Counted from the stretch's first letter, positions 24,813 through 36,239 are shown. The stretch: DNA of 64,000 nucleotides from Isoetes taiwanensis (GCA_021234155.1 JAJEKV010000016.1:2964471-3028470), one strand, 5' to 3'. Made by a program: numbers and translations. The notes: a model not told the origin generated them from the sequence alone.

Positions 24813-25845
24813 ATGTCCGGATTAGCAGATCGAGTTTGCTCAAATTCAAATCCTCCTCCACCAGATCGCCAGAGCTCCACCCCGACACCGGTAAGGATTC
24901 TAAAAAATCTCATCTTTCGGTTATTGTTGGAGCGGTTAGGCGCCATTACTTTAATTGGAATTGTAGTTATAAGCTTGTGTCTCTACTTTTGCTACAGGAC
25001 CACCATAGCGTATGGGGGAACACCCCAGATAGGATTCAAGAGTTCAAGGCGCCTCTCACCTTCCGGGGCTACATCAAATTCACAGCTCCTCTACCATTTT
25101 AGGCTAAGGAGCATCATGTCTTGTGTACAAGGGAACTCTAGAGATGGACGTGTTGTTGCTATCAAAGAAAGCCATTGATCTAGAAAAGTCAAGATCCTTT
25201 CACCAAGAGCTAATGTTTTTGAGGAGTCTCAACCACACATGCCTTGTGAACCTTTGTTGGATACCGCAAAACGAGGAGAAAATCCTTGTCTTTGAATACA
25301 TGGAACATGGAAACATGGCTCATTGTATGATTGCCTCTTTGAGCAAAACCAGCACTTGAGTTGGCGAGGAGGGATGAGAATTGCAACACAAGCATCCGAG
25401 GTTTAGAATACTTGCATAATTTTGCTTCCAAGAGTAATTCGGATGTAAAAGCAGCCAACATCTTGTTGAATCACCGAATCGAATGCCCATGTGTCCATTT
25501 TTGGACTCTCTCGTTGTTGGTCTTGTACCAAGAGGTGGCACACATCTTAGCAATATATGCGTGGTGGGAACCCCGGATATCTTGACCCGTGCATACTATC
25601 GCACCAATAGGCTTACTTTGAAGAGTGATGTATCTGAGCTTTGGGGTTGTTCTTTTGAACTTCTATGTGGTAAGAAAGCAAGTTTCAATATTACATGGTT
25701 TGGGCCATATTGAGAAGGCTAACATTGTCAACCTGCTAGATCCTTCTGCCTCCAATGCTTTACGATCCCACACCGCCGTGGAGGCATTTGAGCTAGCTTT
25801 GAAATGTGTCAACCCAAATGGGGACAACTTCGTCCAACAATGAAA
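24813..25845 (+). pseudogene. receptor-like serine/threonine kinase relic (CR4/CCR-like)
   Basis: Pieces in all three plus frames line up as a plant receptor kinase. There is a Pro/Ser-rich stretch, a membrane helix (ITLIGIVVISLCLYFCY, about 24,942-24,992), DGRVVAIKESH with the ATP-site Lys, then a block running from SFHQELMFLRSLNH through LVFEYMEHGNM, and GLEYLHNFA. The position of the HRD loop reads S-D-VKAANILLNH, followed by a degraded FGLSLLVPRGG-like activation segment, AYYRTNRLTLKSDV, ELLCGKKAS, and a C-lobe EAFELALKCVNPNGD. Such kinases sit in the plasma membrane and phosphorylate Ser/Thr after ligand sensing. At least four frameshifts and stops break it, for example before 25,123 and near 25,360, 25,480 and 25,620. 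No full ectodomain is seen. The VAIKESH region and the EYMEHGN block resemble the CRINKLY4-related group; this subgroup call is tentative. The damage may be genuine decay or uncorrected indels. Confidence 0.8.
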
Positions 25846-25849
25846 CCGC

Positions 25850-26460
25850 TGTTTTCAAACTCGGAAAAGTGCTTTGAAAATTTAAATGATGAGTAAACCA
25901 TGTGGCATCTATCCCAAAGTATGCATTGATAACGAATGCCCGGGATACTGGGCTGTCTTATTATAATTTAGAATCTCTTTGTGGAGGTGAATGTGAATGC
26001 ATCAAGTCAAGGAAGGCTTAAAGAGCTGAAATGGAACTCACTAGATATATTTCTTGTAGTATATTATTATGTGGCATGAATACATTTTCTACCCCACGCT
26101 CTAACTATTATAGTGTGTTTGCATGTTCCCCACGAGGCACAATTTTTCTATTTCCACGGAGCACCATTTTCTACTCCCCAAGTTGTAACTATTATAGTGT
26201 GTTTGCATGTGGGTGAAAGTATCTTTGGTGGATAGCAAAGCGCGTCCGGACGATGCTTATAGTGGGTTTTAGCCATGCTCCGCACCCTCGCTTTGCTTAA
26301 TCACCGAGTGCTGATGAAATAACTGGCCATTTCTTTTTACCCTTCATGTACTCGCCAAGACACCCCTCACTCTAATCGGCCGTTAGGAAAATGATTGTGG
26401 GCTTTTGGCTGGATTTTTAACAGTGGTGGTGTGGTAATGCGTTGCAAATTGGATTACCGT
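25850..26460. other. spacer with an 84-bp duplicated segment
   Basis: TAACTATTATAGTGTGTTTGCATG occurs at 26,102 and 26,185, preceded both times by TTTTCTAC-CCC. Otherwise AT-rich with no supported gene. Confidence 0.6.
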
Positions 26461-26461
26461 C

Positions 26462-27107
26462 ATGGCCAGCGAAATTTCTCCCTCCAATTCCTTATCCTCC
26501 CTCTCTCGGGAATTTCATGGCTCCACGATACGGCCTGGAGGCAATCCACACGTTAGCATTGGATTTTTCGGCCCGATGAATCCCAATCTGGTGTTCATTT
26601 GTTGGATGTCAATGCAACACAGAAATATCCGCGTGAAGATCCGGTTTCCTCAAGCAATTTACAAGAAATTGGATGCGGCGAAAGAGAGAATACTGATTCG
26701 GAATAAGATGAGAAAAGCAAAATGGTTGAACGGGGAGGATCCCGAGCATGAGACAGCGAGCAAGAAATAGCCAAACAAGTAGTTGATTACTTCAATAAGC
26801 TCACCAAAAACATTCACCCAACTCAAGGCCGATGTGATGAAGAGGGTGGTTCATCACCGCGAAATGGAAATCTCGAACACGGAATTTTGCCAAATCCAAA
26901 GGAGTGCAAAGGCGGGGGTGCTGCTCAACAACTTGAAACACGAACAATGGCAGCCACAAAGAGGCAAAGGAACCATGATGTTTGGAGAGCCAGAACCTCG
27001 ACACTGGTGATGGCTTCTTCCACAAAATCGAGATGCAATTCCACTATGGCAGGGCTGTTAGGTGCATCTAATTCTTGCTTTCATGCCTGTGCTTCTTCGT
27101 GCTTTTA
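26462..27107 (+). pseudogene. unknown coding relic, two frames
   Basis: A 102-codon frame (26,462-26,770) starts with a Ser-rich stretch and ends in a basic K/R-rich segment (AAKERILIRNKMRKAKW). It is followed by a frame at 26,887-27,108 rich in Thr, Ala and Arg. Codon texture looks protein-like, and both are on the same strand 1 kb upstream of the transposase-like relic, so they could be its 5' part or an unrelated gene. I recognise no domain. Confidence 0.25.
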
Positions 27108-27109
27108 AG

Positions 27110-27983
27110 TGCTTTTAAGTGCTTGTATCTACCGATGATCTTTGGATGAGATATGTTCATTGATTAATGTGCAATATTTCTTATGATAGGTTGCATGAGG
27201 TCAACAATTGCAACCGGCTTGCATTAAGAAAACGGAAGCCGCCCTTGGAAATGGTCCGTGGTCTAGCTTCAAAGGAGGTTGAGGTGCGATTCTCTCACCC
27301 ACGCAGTAAGCAAAGCATAGCGAGAATTACGTAAACAAAATAGCGAGTCTCTCCTTGCAAGAAAGATGTTGTGAACACTGTTGGAGAGTCGGGGCTTCGA
27401 ATTTCTTATCCCTTGCACCTTATGGAGGTCACAAGCGGTATAAGTTTCCATACAAATTTTTCTTTGCTATTGTTGCATAAATATTTCCCAACCAACTTGC
27501 CACCATTCAATTTGGAGCTATTTCAACAATACAAAAGGCACATCCGAACACCCTGTTTGCTTAAAGGCTTTCGGAGAAGTTGAAGCCCTATTTATGTAAA
27601 GAAAGTATCGAAAAGGGAAACCGTTGTTGCATATACCATATGAAGTTGAGTATGCGGGGTAGCCTCAAGATGCATTAAGGTCAAAAAACCGGATTTCATG
27701 GTGAAGAGTGCAAGTGCACTCGAGGTCTACGTGGACCTCGGTGAGACGGTTCCGCCAGCCAATATATGTATGACTCAACCCGGTTTGAGCTCTGAGAGGT
27801 CGTGGTTTGCAACAAAGAGCGGGGTGAAGAATGGCATAAACATGATCGCTGAGACATATCGGAAGGGGTGGCATAAAAAACTCTTCCTATATGTCCAAAG
27901 AGAGAGAGAATCATGAGTTCTTGCTTGAATGGAAGACGTTTGAAAAGGTAATACTCTTTATTGCATCTTTTTAACATCTTGAT
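27110..27983. other. possible 5' part of the transposase-like relic
   Basis: Short plus frames (27,371-27,583 and 27,698-27,916, the latter containing GVKNGINMIAETYRKGWHKK) interrupted by stops. No motif is recognised; placement suggests upstream exons of the next feature. Confidence 0.25.
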
Positions 27984-28981
27984 ATGTCTTTGTCATCCAA
28001 AAAACCGCTTTTGTGCTTTCAACTTGCGCTAATCTTCGCTTTATGCTCACGGACCTTGTTACGTATTCCAAAGGAGAAGAAGAGGCCGGTGGAGTTGCGA
28101 CCGTTACCAAGGAGGTGCCGTGTGGCGAAAAAGAAAAGAGCCAATGCCACCAAGAAGGGAAACAAAAGTAAGAAATCCAAGGTAGCTGGTGGGACCACAA
28201 CCAAACCGGGACAAGTCGAGAAGAAGGGAAACAAAGTAAGAAATCCAAGCAAGTTGGTGGGACCTGGTAAGGCGGCAGACAAGATGAGACCTCAAATGGC
28301 AAAAAAAAGAAAGAACCAAAGCCAGTCCTCAGATTGTCTTACAAGAGAACGCCATTGAAGGATTTCATTTCATATCACGTGTTCCACATTGAAGATATTA
28401 AGTGCCACACAATTCTGAGGGCTAGATGGCGGCCATGCAATTGAGGAGTTGCCGGACAATATCCAAGATGACACCATTGTTTACATAATTGATTTTTGCA
28501 GAATACAACATAAAAATACAAAGGGAGGTTCAAAGCCGGCGGTGGCACAATGACCGGATAACAATTCCCACATCATTATAGGATGGACATCCGGTTAAGG
28601 ATCGAAAGCTATTGAAGGAAAACCCATTTTACTTGAGTGATGACAAGCTTCATGACACTCTTTTTGTGCAAAGACTGTCTTAGAAAGCACAATTCATGGC
28701 TTGTATCAAATGGTGTAGATTTCTCGGGGCATATAGTTTGGTCGGATGGTTGTTCTAGCCAATTCAAATGCACTGCCATTCCATTATTTCCTACCAAGAT
28801 ATCACCATGAGCTAGGGGAAGGAATGGTATGGAATTTCTTTAGGACACCCCATGGTAAGGGGAGAGCACGATGGGCAAGGGGCAGTCCTTAAAGGGGCAT
28901 TCACTAGAGAGCGACTCAAGTATGATGGGGTGAGATTTAGGAGTGCTGCTGATGCATGTGGTCGCCTTCATTTGGAATGAA
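27984..28981 (+). pseudogene. transposase-like gene relic (DFAE ... SDGCSSQFK ... HGKGE type)
   Basis: A lysine-rich linker (28,060-28,330, with two KKGNK repeats) is followed by LKDFISYHVFH. A DF dipeptide at 28,491-28,496 is followed, after a frameshift, by AEYNIKIQREVQSRRWHND. Then come IVWSDGCSSQFKC (about 28,735-28,773), RYHHELGEGMVWNFF, HGKG and, after another shift, EHDGQGAVLKGA and RSAADACGRL. The order DFAE-N.-Q.E.Q--W, SDG.SSQFK, WNFF..HGKG.-DG matches a family of uncharacterised, transposon-linked proteins found in plants and animals. The conserved acidic residues (DFAE, SDG, HGKGEHDG) look like an RNase H-type DDE/D active site; that is inference. An in-frame stop follows ITIPTSL at about 28,578, and there are at least three frameshifts, so it is inactive as written. 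Confidence 0.65.
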
Positions 28982-29590
28982 GGTACCAACAACGGGGACA
29001 TCAAAAGGTATTATGCTTTCATCTGGCTGTGATACGTTGAGTAGTCTTTGCCGCAAAAGCTTCTTGTAATGTCTTTGAATAGTGCTTTCATCTGCTTTAA
29101 GTCTTTGTCTGTGAGCTAACATCTTGTGATGAGTAGTCTTTGTATTATCTTTGTCTGTGAGATGCAATACTTGTTGTTTCCCTTGCGGGTACTTAAGGTA
29201 ATTGGAAAGGATGATGTTGATAGGACCCGGGACCGGATTGGTATGCGAGTGGAAGGACCAAGCAAATACGGCATCCGGGACATACTTGGCCAAATCAAGC
29301 ACAAGGGTGGCTCATAGAGGTTTAAGTTGTTTTACGTGGTAAAAACGTTTGAAAGGAAATCGGTCATCTTGTGTGAACAAGCCTGATTGAAGAATTGGAA
29401 ATATGTTACACTAAAGCGGATAAAGTCTCTTGGTGAAGGTAATCTTGAAGAGCGAAATCGATGAGGCATTTTGAAGGTGATGGAGAATGGCTATCAGGAA
29501 GCGTGGGGAAGGTGATAACTTTTTGTTGGCAGCGGCGGGGAAATCGGGAGAATGCAGATTTCTATGTGGTCAAATGTGTTAAGCGGGCAT
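28982..29590. other. unassigned, includes a duplicated GATGAGTAGTCTTTG/TCTTTGTCTGTGAG stretch
   Basis: Around 29,035-29,165, TGAGTAGTCTTTG and TCTTTGTCTGTGAG each occur twice. A 121-codon minus frame at 28,937-29,302 has no recognised domain. Confidence 0.35.
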
Positions 29591-29594
29591 ATCC

Positions 29595-29867
29595 TTGAGC
29601 GAAATTGTCAGGATAGGCTGGGAATCCGAACCTTCAATGTGGATGAACATGTGTTGGCTTTGGTTTGTACTATCTTTGCCCGACCCGGATGGTAGTTGGG
29701 AACTACTTGAAGACAAAGGCGACTTTCGGTCTGATCATCACGTATCAGCTATCAAGTTTGAGATGAATCAGTTCACAGCACCAGCAGAGGATCGGCGAAT
29801 TCGGCGTGGTAGTCAGCGTGCACCTCGTTTAGAATATGTAGCCCTGTTATTTTGCTACATATTCTAA
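29595..29867 (+). CDS. unknown 90-residue frame
   Basis: The frame has protein-like composition (DPDGSWELLEDKGDFRSDHH, then APAEDRRIRRGSQRAPRLEY) but no recognisable domain, no splice context I trust and no homologue I recall. It may be a further piece of the decayed gene upstream. Low confidence that it is a real gene. Confidence 0.15.
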   Translation: MSEIVRIGWESEPSMWMNMCWLWFVLSLPDPDGSWELLEDKGDFRSDHHVSAIKFEMNQFTAPAEDRRIRRGSQRAPRLEYVALLFCYIF

Positions 29868-29869
29868 GC

Positions 29870-31620
29870 GAAACTAAAATAGTCGTCAGTTCGTCAATCC
29901 CTCGACCCGGATCGTTTGTTTGGGGCACAGTGGGCACCTCTCGTTCGCTTATAGTCATTTTATGATTGGAAGCCTATGATTTTGAAATATGAAATCTGAT
30001 TTAGCCTAAGATTTTGAGGGAATATCCCGAAGCTCTATCGACTTTGCCTAAGATTTTTAGAATTTGAAATCACGGAGTTGAATCTCTACCAAAATAATTC
30101 AATATCCTACGAAGTCTACTTTAACCAATATACCAAGTGAGCTAATCGCGATTTCGTGGCCTCGATTGTGCTCGTCGATTTTGATCCTCCACATTTGCCT
30201 CTAGGGAGTTAAGTGGAAGAAGTCGGTTGCTAGCACTTCTCCAGGCTTTGATTCACGACCTTTGTCCCTCTATGCATGTCGGTCTCTCTCATCAAGTAAA
30301 AGCATCATGGCTCTCCTCCTGCTGGCTATATTGTCGGGGATCTTTGGATCCTTATATCCCAAGCATTCAAAGAAGCCCAAGCATTTCGATTAGGCGATGG
30401 ATCTCCCGTGTTTTCTCCGTATGATTCATTATCGGATCATGGACATAAGGCTCACGTAAGGCTCACATAAGGTCATGTATTTTGCTAGCATATTCTTTTT
30501 TTTTTTCCGTCCATGTACTCTTTTCGTTCTTTCCTCATCGAACTCTCTCCGCCACTTATTTAGGATAGATCAGCCTTTCTCGATGGCTAATGTGATGCGC
30601 TCAAGGAAACGGCTTCTTTGGATGTGGCTTCTCATTGTTTGTCACTAAAGGTGCACAAATTTGATTATTTTGATGCTACGCTTCCATTTCTTGATAGACT
30701 GAACCATTTTTCTTTTTTTGCAGAGTGAGGAATTAGCATATTTTTGAGGAATTGCGAGTGAGGAATTGCATACGTATGAGGAATTAGTGAGGAATTGCGC
30801 AGAGTGAGGAATTGCATACGAAAGAATCCATGGCTGGTAATGATTCCATTGGTGCAAAAATACACTGCTACAGAACTGTTCATATTTTGTTTTTGGTTCT
30901 TTGGTGCAGACTAAGTCAATTTTTCAAATTTGGAATCACATTTGGGGCAAAATTCACTACTTGAGACTACAATTTGGTTTTTCTGTATTTGGTCCTACTA
31001 TTCGTTTTTTGTTTCATTGATCTTTGCTCTTGGCAAAATCTGATGCTTTGCTCCATAGGATGTTGAGAAAGTGCCTTCGGTCTGAGATGCGAATGGCTGG
31101 CAGAGGTATGGGATCTTCTTCATTTGTGCCTTGGACTGCCTGATAATTCTTATTGCAGGTCATAGGAAGTTCTAATTGTGTCCTTTCTCTAATTAGGCCA
31201 ATCCCTGTTTTGATGTTGTATTTATGCAGGTTTTGGATGTCAAATGTCAAAACCATGGATGGACTGTGTTCAGACATTCAAGCCACCACCTCCTCAGGGT
31301 AAGAATATTTTTCTAGAACATATAATCAATCATCTTCTATTTATGTCTACTTTGCAAGGCCAGTTGCTTCTCCTTTTGGAATATATACATTTGTCATGCC
31401 TGTGTTATAAAATTTTCCTAAAAGAAAATGCATGTTGCTACATAGGTGGTTAAAAGTTTTTCTTCTGGCAAGAGAGAGGACGGAGATTTTGTTGCTGCAT
31501 GCTTTCTTCCTAAAGGGGAATGAATATACTGTGTTGGGGAAGACATGGTTTTTGCAATAACAGGTCAGAAAATGGCACATTATATGCAGGCAGCATGTTT
31601 GATATTTCTCTCCTTATGCA
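29870..31620. other. AT-rich intergenic DNA with GAGGAATTGC repeats
   Basis: At 30,722-30,822, GTGAGGAATTGC or close variants recur six times at irregular spacing (AGAGTGAGGAATTGCATACG appears twice in full or nearly so). Nothing else is supported. Confidence 0.5.
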
Positions 31621-31627
31621 GAAACAT

Positions 31628-31712
31628 AGACTACTTTAGTAATCAAATAGGAAAGCTTGATTAGGAGCATATACTACTTTAGTAATCAAACAGGAAATCT
31701 TGATTAGGAACA
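31628..31712. repeat. 43-bp tandem duplication
   Basis: ACTACTTTAGTAATCAAA followed by AGGAAA and CTTGATTAGGA occurs at 31,630 and 31,673. Confidence 0.85.
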
Positions 31713-32464
31713 ATGAGGTGCCCTGGATAGCTACGATCTACTTAATAAAAAATAGATCATGTTGACAGTATGCTTTATATATCAAAAAGATAGTTATAAC
31801 CTGAAGTTGGTATTCCAGCTTTTAGAAATGGTAGGTGAATATGTGTTGCTTCAGAAAATGCTGCTTGGCATTTCGTAAATAATTCTGCAAATTTTATTTG
31901 CAGGTAATTCTACAACTTTTAAGTGTGCAAGGCTTGCAAATGTTCTATTTGCTAAGCATGTTTGTGTAGTATTCACAGACATAAGCGAGTTATATAGACG
32001 TTAGTCTAATAGTTTTCTCCCCATATAAATTTTAAATATTAAAGTAAATGCTTCCTCCATTTCCTTCAGAGCGCGAAAATGGAAGAAGCAAATTGGAATC
32101 GGAGGCCTCTGGCAACAATAGCAGATTAGATTAAACAAGCGGTTCAGCTACAAGGGCATGGTTGATGCTCCAAACGTTAAAAGTGGGCATGGAAAGCTGG
32201 AAACATTTGCATTGGATCTACATAGATTAGGTTGCATTATCTTCTTATTATGGTCAGTATGACTTTGATTTTTGTGGACTACTATAAAAGCTTCCTTTTT
32301 TATGAATACAGGAAGATCAGCTGGATAGAAAGAAGCATTTGCTTTGTCACCAATGCGCATATCTGTCACAAATGTTTTTATGCGAACGTGTCTTTGTAAC
32401 AACATATTCTTGGATGGAAGTTGTGCTATCAGAAAAAAGCCATTGTAGCCATTGTAGGACATTA

Positions 32465-32494
32465 GCCCGGCAACGCCGGGCACACGTTTACTAG
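32465..32494 (+). mobile_element. Helitron 3' end (hairpin + CTAG)
   Basis: A perfect 7-bp GC hairpin, GCCCGGCAACGCCGGGC (32,465-32,481), is followed nine bases later by CTAG (32,491-32,494) and then T. This is the canonical 3' terminus of plant Helitrons: a short GC hairpin a few bases before CTRR, inserted between A and T. The element would extend left from 32,494. No TC-type 5' end was identified, so its length is unknown. The same terminus recurs at 36,846, 39,108 (opposite strand) and 46,595. Confidence 0.8.
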
Positions 32495-32771
32495 TCTACT
32501 TACTTAAAAAATTTTTTTCCGGCAGTGTAACGCCGGAAAAAGCGTGAGTTTCCGGCAAAAAGCGTGAGTTTTGGCACCTCAAAAATTTTTGCGACATATA
32601 TTACCTTTTTCCGGCAATTTCCCCCTCACCGTGAGCGTCTTCATTTTTTGAGCGTTTTTCTTCCCGTGCGTTTTTCAGTGATGATCACCAGAGATCATTC
32701 GGCAGAGTAGAGATTATTTCGTAGAGGAACCTAATCTCTCAAATTCGAAAACCCAGCTCTGAGCCCTAAAA

Positions 32772-33552
32772 ATGGAGCCGGAGTTTATGGCATTCTCAGA
32801 AGGTCGGATTTTTGTGCTTGCTACTAAGAACATAAAAGACAATTGCAGAGCCACAATTTTTCTTTATTTGGCTGTGGATTTTATAAAAACATGCAGGGAC
32901 GAGCCATTTGGTTTGCTTCAACATTCTGATTGCAAAATCACGGTTTCCACTGGAGCGATCATGGAGCGGTCATGCAAGGTAAGGTTTTAGGCTTTTTTTT
33001 CTCTTACATTTTATGGTATGACACGGAAAGCTGCGTGGCTTAACATTTTAAGAATCTGAGGTTACGATAATGCTCCTCAGACTTATGTAAACAAACTTTT
33101 TTAGGCATGTAAGGATATGGCAGGGGATTCTCCTTCCTTCATTGGTTTCTGTCGCAGGAGCAAATCGCAGGAACAGAGATCACGGGAGCAGATCGTAGGT
33201 TTTTCTGTGTTGCCATGTCGTTTTTTTCATATTTTTGCATCTCTCTCATGAAGTCTTATTCTCCAGTTTTTTCGTGATTCAGCGTATTCTAATCATTTTC
33301 TTTGATTTTGCAGCTACGATTATGGGTAAAAACCCAACTATGCCATCTCCCTTGACATATGTAAGAGGCTGTAGATCTGGTTTCTCTTCCACTTTCAACA
33401 GCAGGAAAGGGAGGAAGCTTGCAGGTAAATTAGGTTACAAAATTTTCTCTATGATGGTGCAGATTAACCCTGCTCTTGCAATCTATGAATCAGGTCTCAG
33501 GGGAAGATCCGTTGGTATGAGGCCATTCTCCATTTTTAACTTTCTCTTTTGA
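32772..33552 (+). pseudogene. exon-like gene fragment, unknown product
   Basis: ATG at 32,772 sits in a plausible plant start context (AGCCCTAAAAATGGAGCC) and opens 69 codons. The frame ends at ATGCAAG followed by a GTAAGG donor-like site at about 32,978. A second coding-like piece (MGKNPTMPSPLTYVRGCRSGFSS and on, from about 33,325) follows a TTTGATTTTGCAG acceptor and runs into CTTGCAG|GTAAAT at about 33,424. This looks like two exons of a gene with introns retained. I do not recognise the protein. It lies between two same-strand Helitron 3' ends (32,494 and 36,846), so it may be a captured gene fragment. Confidence 0.3.
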
Positions 33553-33559
33553 CATTGAG

Positions 33560-34415
33560 TCATCTTCTGATCTTCATTCAAGCAGAGGCGAGACTCCTTA
33601 TTTATGTATCATCATTTGATGCTATTGTCTAGCAATCAAATTCTTCAATTACATAATCTGGACCGAGTATTTGTAGCATTTGAAATATTTAACAGATTAA
33701 TCGCTGTCAAAGTACAGTTAAAATGTGTGCATTCATGGTCTGCTAATGACATCAACATGAGACCAACAGCTACTACTTCTCCAGCTGAAACAAACCTGAA
33801 ATGCTGAAAGAGTCTTTTTGCTTTTTACTATGCTGAGTTTTTGTCAAAATGCATGGCATGCATCCATGTTATATGCTTAAAAGTTTATAGCTGTACACTT
33901 TGAAGTATAGCAGAAACATGATTTGTGACATTTTCTGATTCTACCATTGCTTTTGACAGCGTGCAGCCATACTGCTCCAAGTTTAATGGGATATCATTAG
34001 AGGCCAGTTCTCAATATATTCTCATCCATCATCATGCAAGTTTTTTTATGTTATTTGTGGATTTACAATCATCATCCTCTTTACAAGATACATTGTCAAG
34101 AAATCTCACGTGCTTATGCTTTCTATTTGCAGTTGTTGAAGCATAGGAGCTGCTGAAGCATAGGAATCGGTGAAGCAAAGGAAACTTAAGGTACATTCTT
34201 TCCGTCTTTTTGGCGCTAACCAGCTGTGGGGACCCTGCATGATTGGAAAACACATGATCCAGTGCATGATTTTTTTGCCCTTAGCAGAAGTTAGAACTCT
34301 ATATCTGCCATGCAAATGCGCTTAATAAAAATCGATACCCAGACTTTGCAAACAGGTCCCACAGAATCCATAGGCAGAGTTTGGAAGCAGAGCCAGCAAA
34401 TTATTGTGATAATTG
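33560..34415. other. AT-rich sequence, no supported gene
   Basis: Short frames only. A small duplication, GAAGCATAGGA, occurs near 34,137-34,164. Confidence 0.4.
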
Positions 34416-34416
34416 T

Positions 34417-34824
34417 GTTAAGCCAAGTAGCAGCATAGGGAAAACGAAATTACTATTACTTGGCATCAAGTCTAAAAATCCTGAAGTTTAATTGTACATA
34501 TGAACCTGCTCATAAAATTTGTTAGCAATTAAGTTTTGAAGGAGCTCAGAAGTATGTGCAAGTTTGTCAGGTGGTGCAGCAAATGGCTTATGTCTTATAG
34601 GTGAAGACGTTGATAAACATTCATAAGAGTTTGTTGAAGATCTGTTTCAACGCAGGGTATAAAAGAAAATTAAAATACAGACAAATTGTGTTGCTAATTT
34701 TAAGTGGCATACATCTCATTCATGTTCGCATCTAATGTGTCTGTATCTAAGGTGTCCTATATGGATATGTAGAGCATGAACATGCAAAATATTGTGTTAT
34801 CTCCTGTGGTCATTCTTTATTATG
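34417..34824. repeat. 408-bp direct repeat, copy 1
   Basis: Starts GTTAAGCCAAGTAGCAG and ends CATTCTTTATTATG. It matches 35,439-35,846 with the same length and only scattered substitutions. The element may be a pair of terminal repeats about 1.02 kb apart or a segmental duplication. The edges do not show a convincing TG...CA pair, so an LTR call is not made. Confidence 0.9.
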
Positions 34825-35438
34825 TTTTCTGGATACCTATTCCGGAATTAGGGAACCCGTGTTCATCAGCATTTGAAAGATAGAGTGCATGTTTTCTTCT
34901 TCCCTGGGAGGTGGATCATTGTATGGGTATAAGTAGTAGTTATATTTTTTCAATTGAACAGATTCTGTTTGAAGTATGTCCTTTTGAGTGACACTATGCT
35001 GATGATATGTTAGAAATAGGTCTTGCAATGCTAATGTCTGCTTATATGTTAGGGCCAAATGCCAGTAGATATGCCTGTTTAGCACTTATTGTTCAACCAC
35101 AAGGATTTTTTGTAGGTATACACCATATGCTGAATCCCAGTGGCTTATGCAGGTTTATGTTTATATTGGGAATACCATCACACTATTGTGTATTGCAGCC
35201 ATCTTAACTCATAAGGAGTGCTCTGAGACATGCTTGCTAACTGTTTCGAATTTTTATAGGTTTTTAGACAAGATGAAAAAAAATTGAACGGAATGAAAGA
35301 AGAGGTTGCTGCCTTGCCGGACATGTAGCGGTGGCTTAGAATACTTATCATTTATTGAAAACTCCAGTTTTCATGTCCATTTATGGCAAAAATCTGGCAC
35401 CATTTGTTACACACTTATGTGGAGTGATTGGACAATTT

Positions 35439-35846
35439 GTTAAGCCAAGTAGCAGTATAGGGAAAATAAAATTACTATTACTTGGTATCAAGTCTAAAAA
35501 TCCTGAAGTTTTATTGCACATATGAACCTGTTCATAAAATTTGTTAGCGATTAAGTTTTGAAGGAGCTCAAAAGTATGTGCGAGTTTGTTAGGTGGTGCA
35601 GCAAATGGCTTATGTCTTATAGGTGAGAACGTTGATAAACATTCATAAGAGTTTGTTGAAGATCTGTTTCAACGCAAGGTATAAAAGAAAATTAAAATAC
35701 AAATAAATTGTGTTGCTAATTTTAAGTGGCATACATCTCATTCGTGTTCGCATCTAATGTGTCTGTATCTAAGGTGTCGTATATGGATATATAGAGCACG
35801 AACATGCAAAATATTGTGTTATCTCTTATTGTCATTCTTTATTATG
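35439..35846. repeat. 408-bp direct repeat, copy 2
   Basis: Same sequence as 34,417-34,824, offset exactly 1,022 bp at both ends, so no net indel has accumulated between copies. Substitutions such as CAGCATAGG/CAGTATAGG separate them. The 614 bp between the copies is unrelated AT-rich DNA. Confidence 0.9.
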
Positions 35847-36029
35847 TCTGATATATCATAGGATAATAGAAGCGCAATTCTTTCTCGCTGAATTTGTCAC
35901 AAATTCTTTGTGTAATTGTTGAGGGCTAAAATACAGTTTTAAGTATTTGACGGTATTTGAGGTTCAAATTGTGGTAACTGGTATTTGAGGTTCAAACTGT
36001 TGTAATTAATCCAGTTTAATTGATGTTGC

Positions 36030-36107
36030 AAAGGGAATGGAGATGGTCCTTTGGTTTACAAATGACCCAAAGGGAATGGAGATGGTCCTTTGGTTTACAA
36101 ATGACCC
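36030..36107. repeat. 39-bp perfect tandem duplication
   Basis: AAAGGGAATGGAGATGGTCC followed by TTTGGTTTACAAATGACCC occurs at 36,030 and 36,069 without a mismatch, so the duplication is recent or conserved. Confidence 0.9.
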
Positions 36108-36239
36108 ATTCCTAGCTAACGGGACCCCACCTGCTAACTGAGATTTGAGTCCCAACCTTCTAATCTCCATTCCCCTACATTGGTATGAGAATGTGTTAGA
36201 GCAATAATCCAGCTAAAGTTTCCAATGTGTCTTACAAAC

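Noticed and set aside
34417-35846. LTR retrotransposon
   Set aside because: Direct repeats are clear, but no TG...CA ends, primer-binding site, polypurine tract or gag-pol coding was found.
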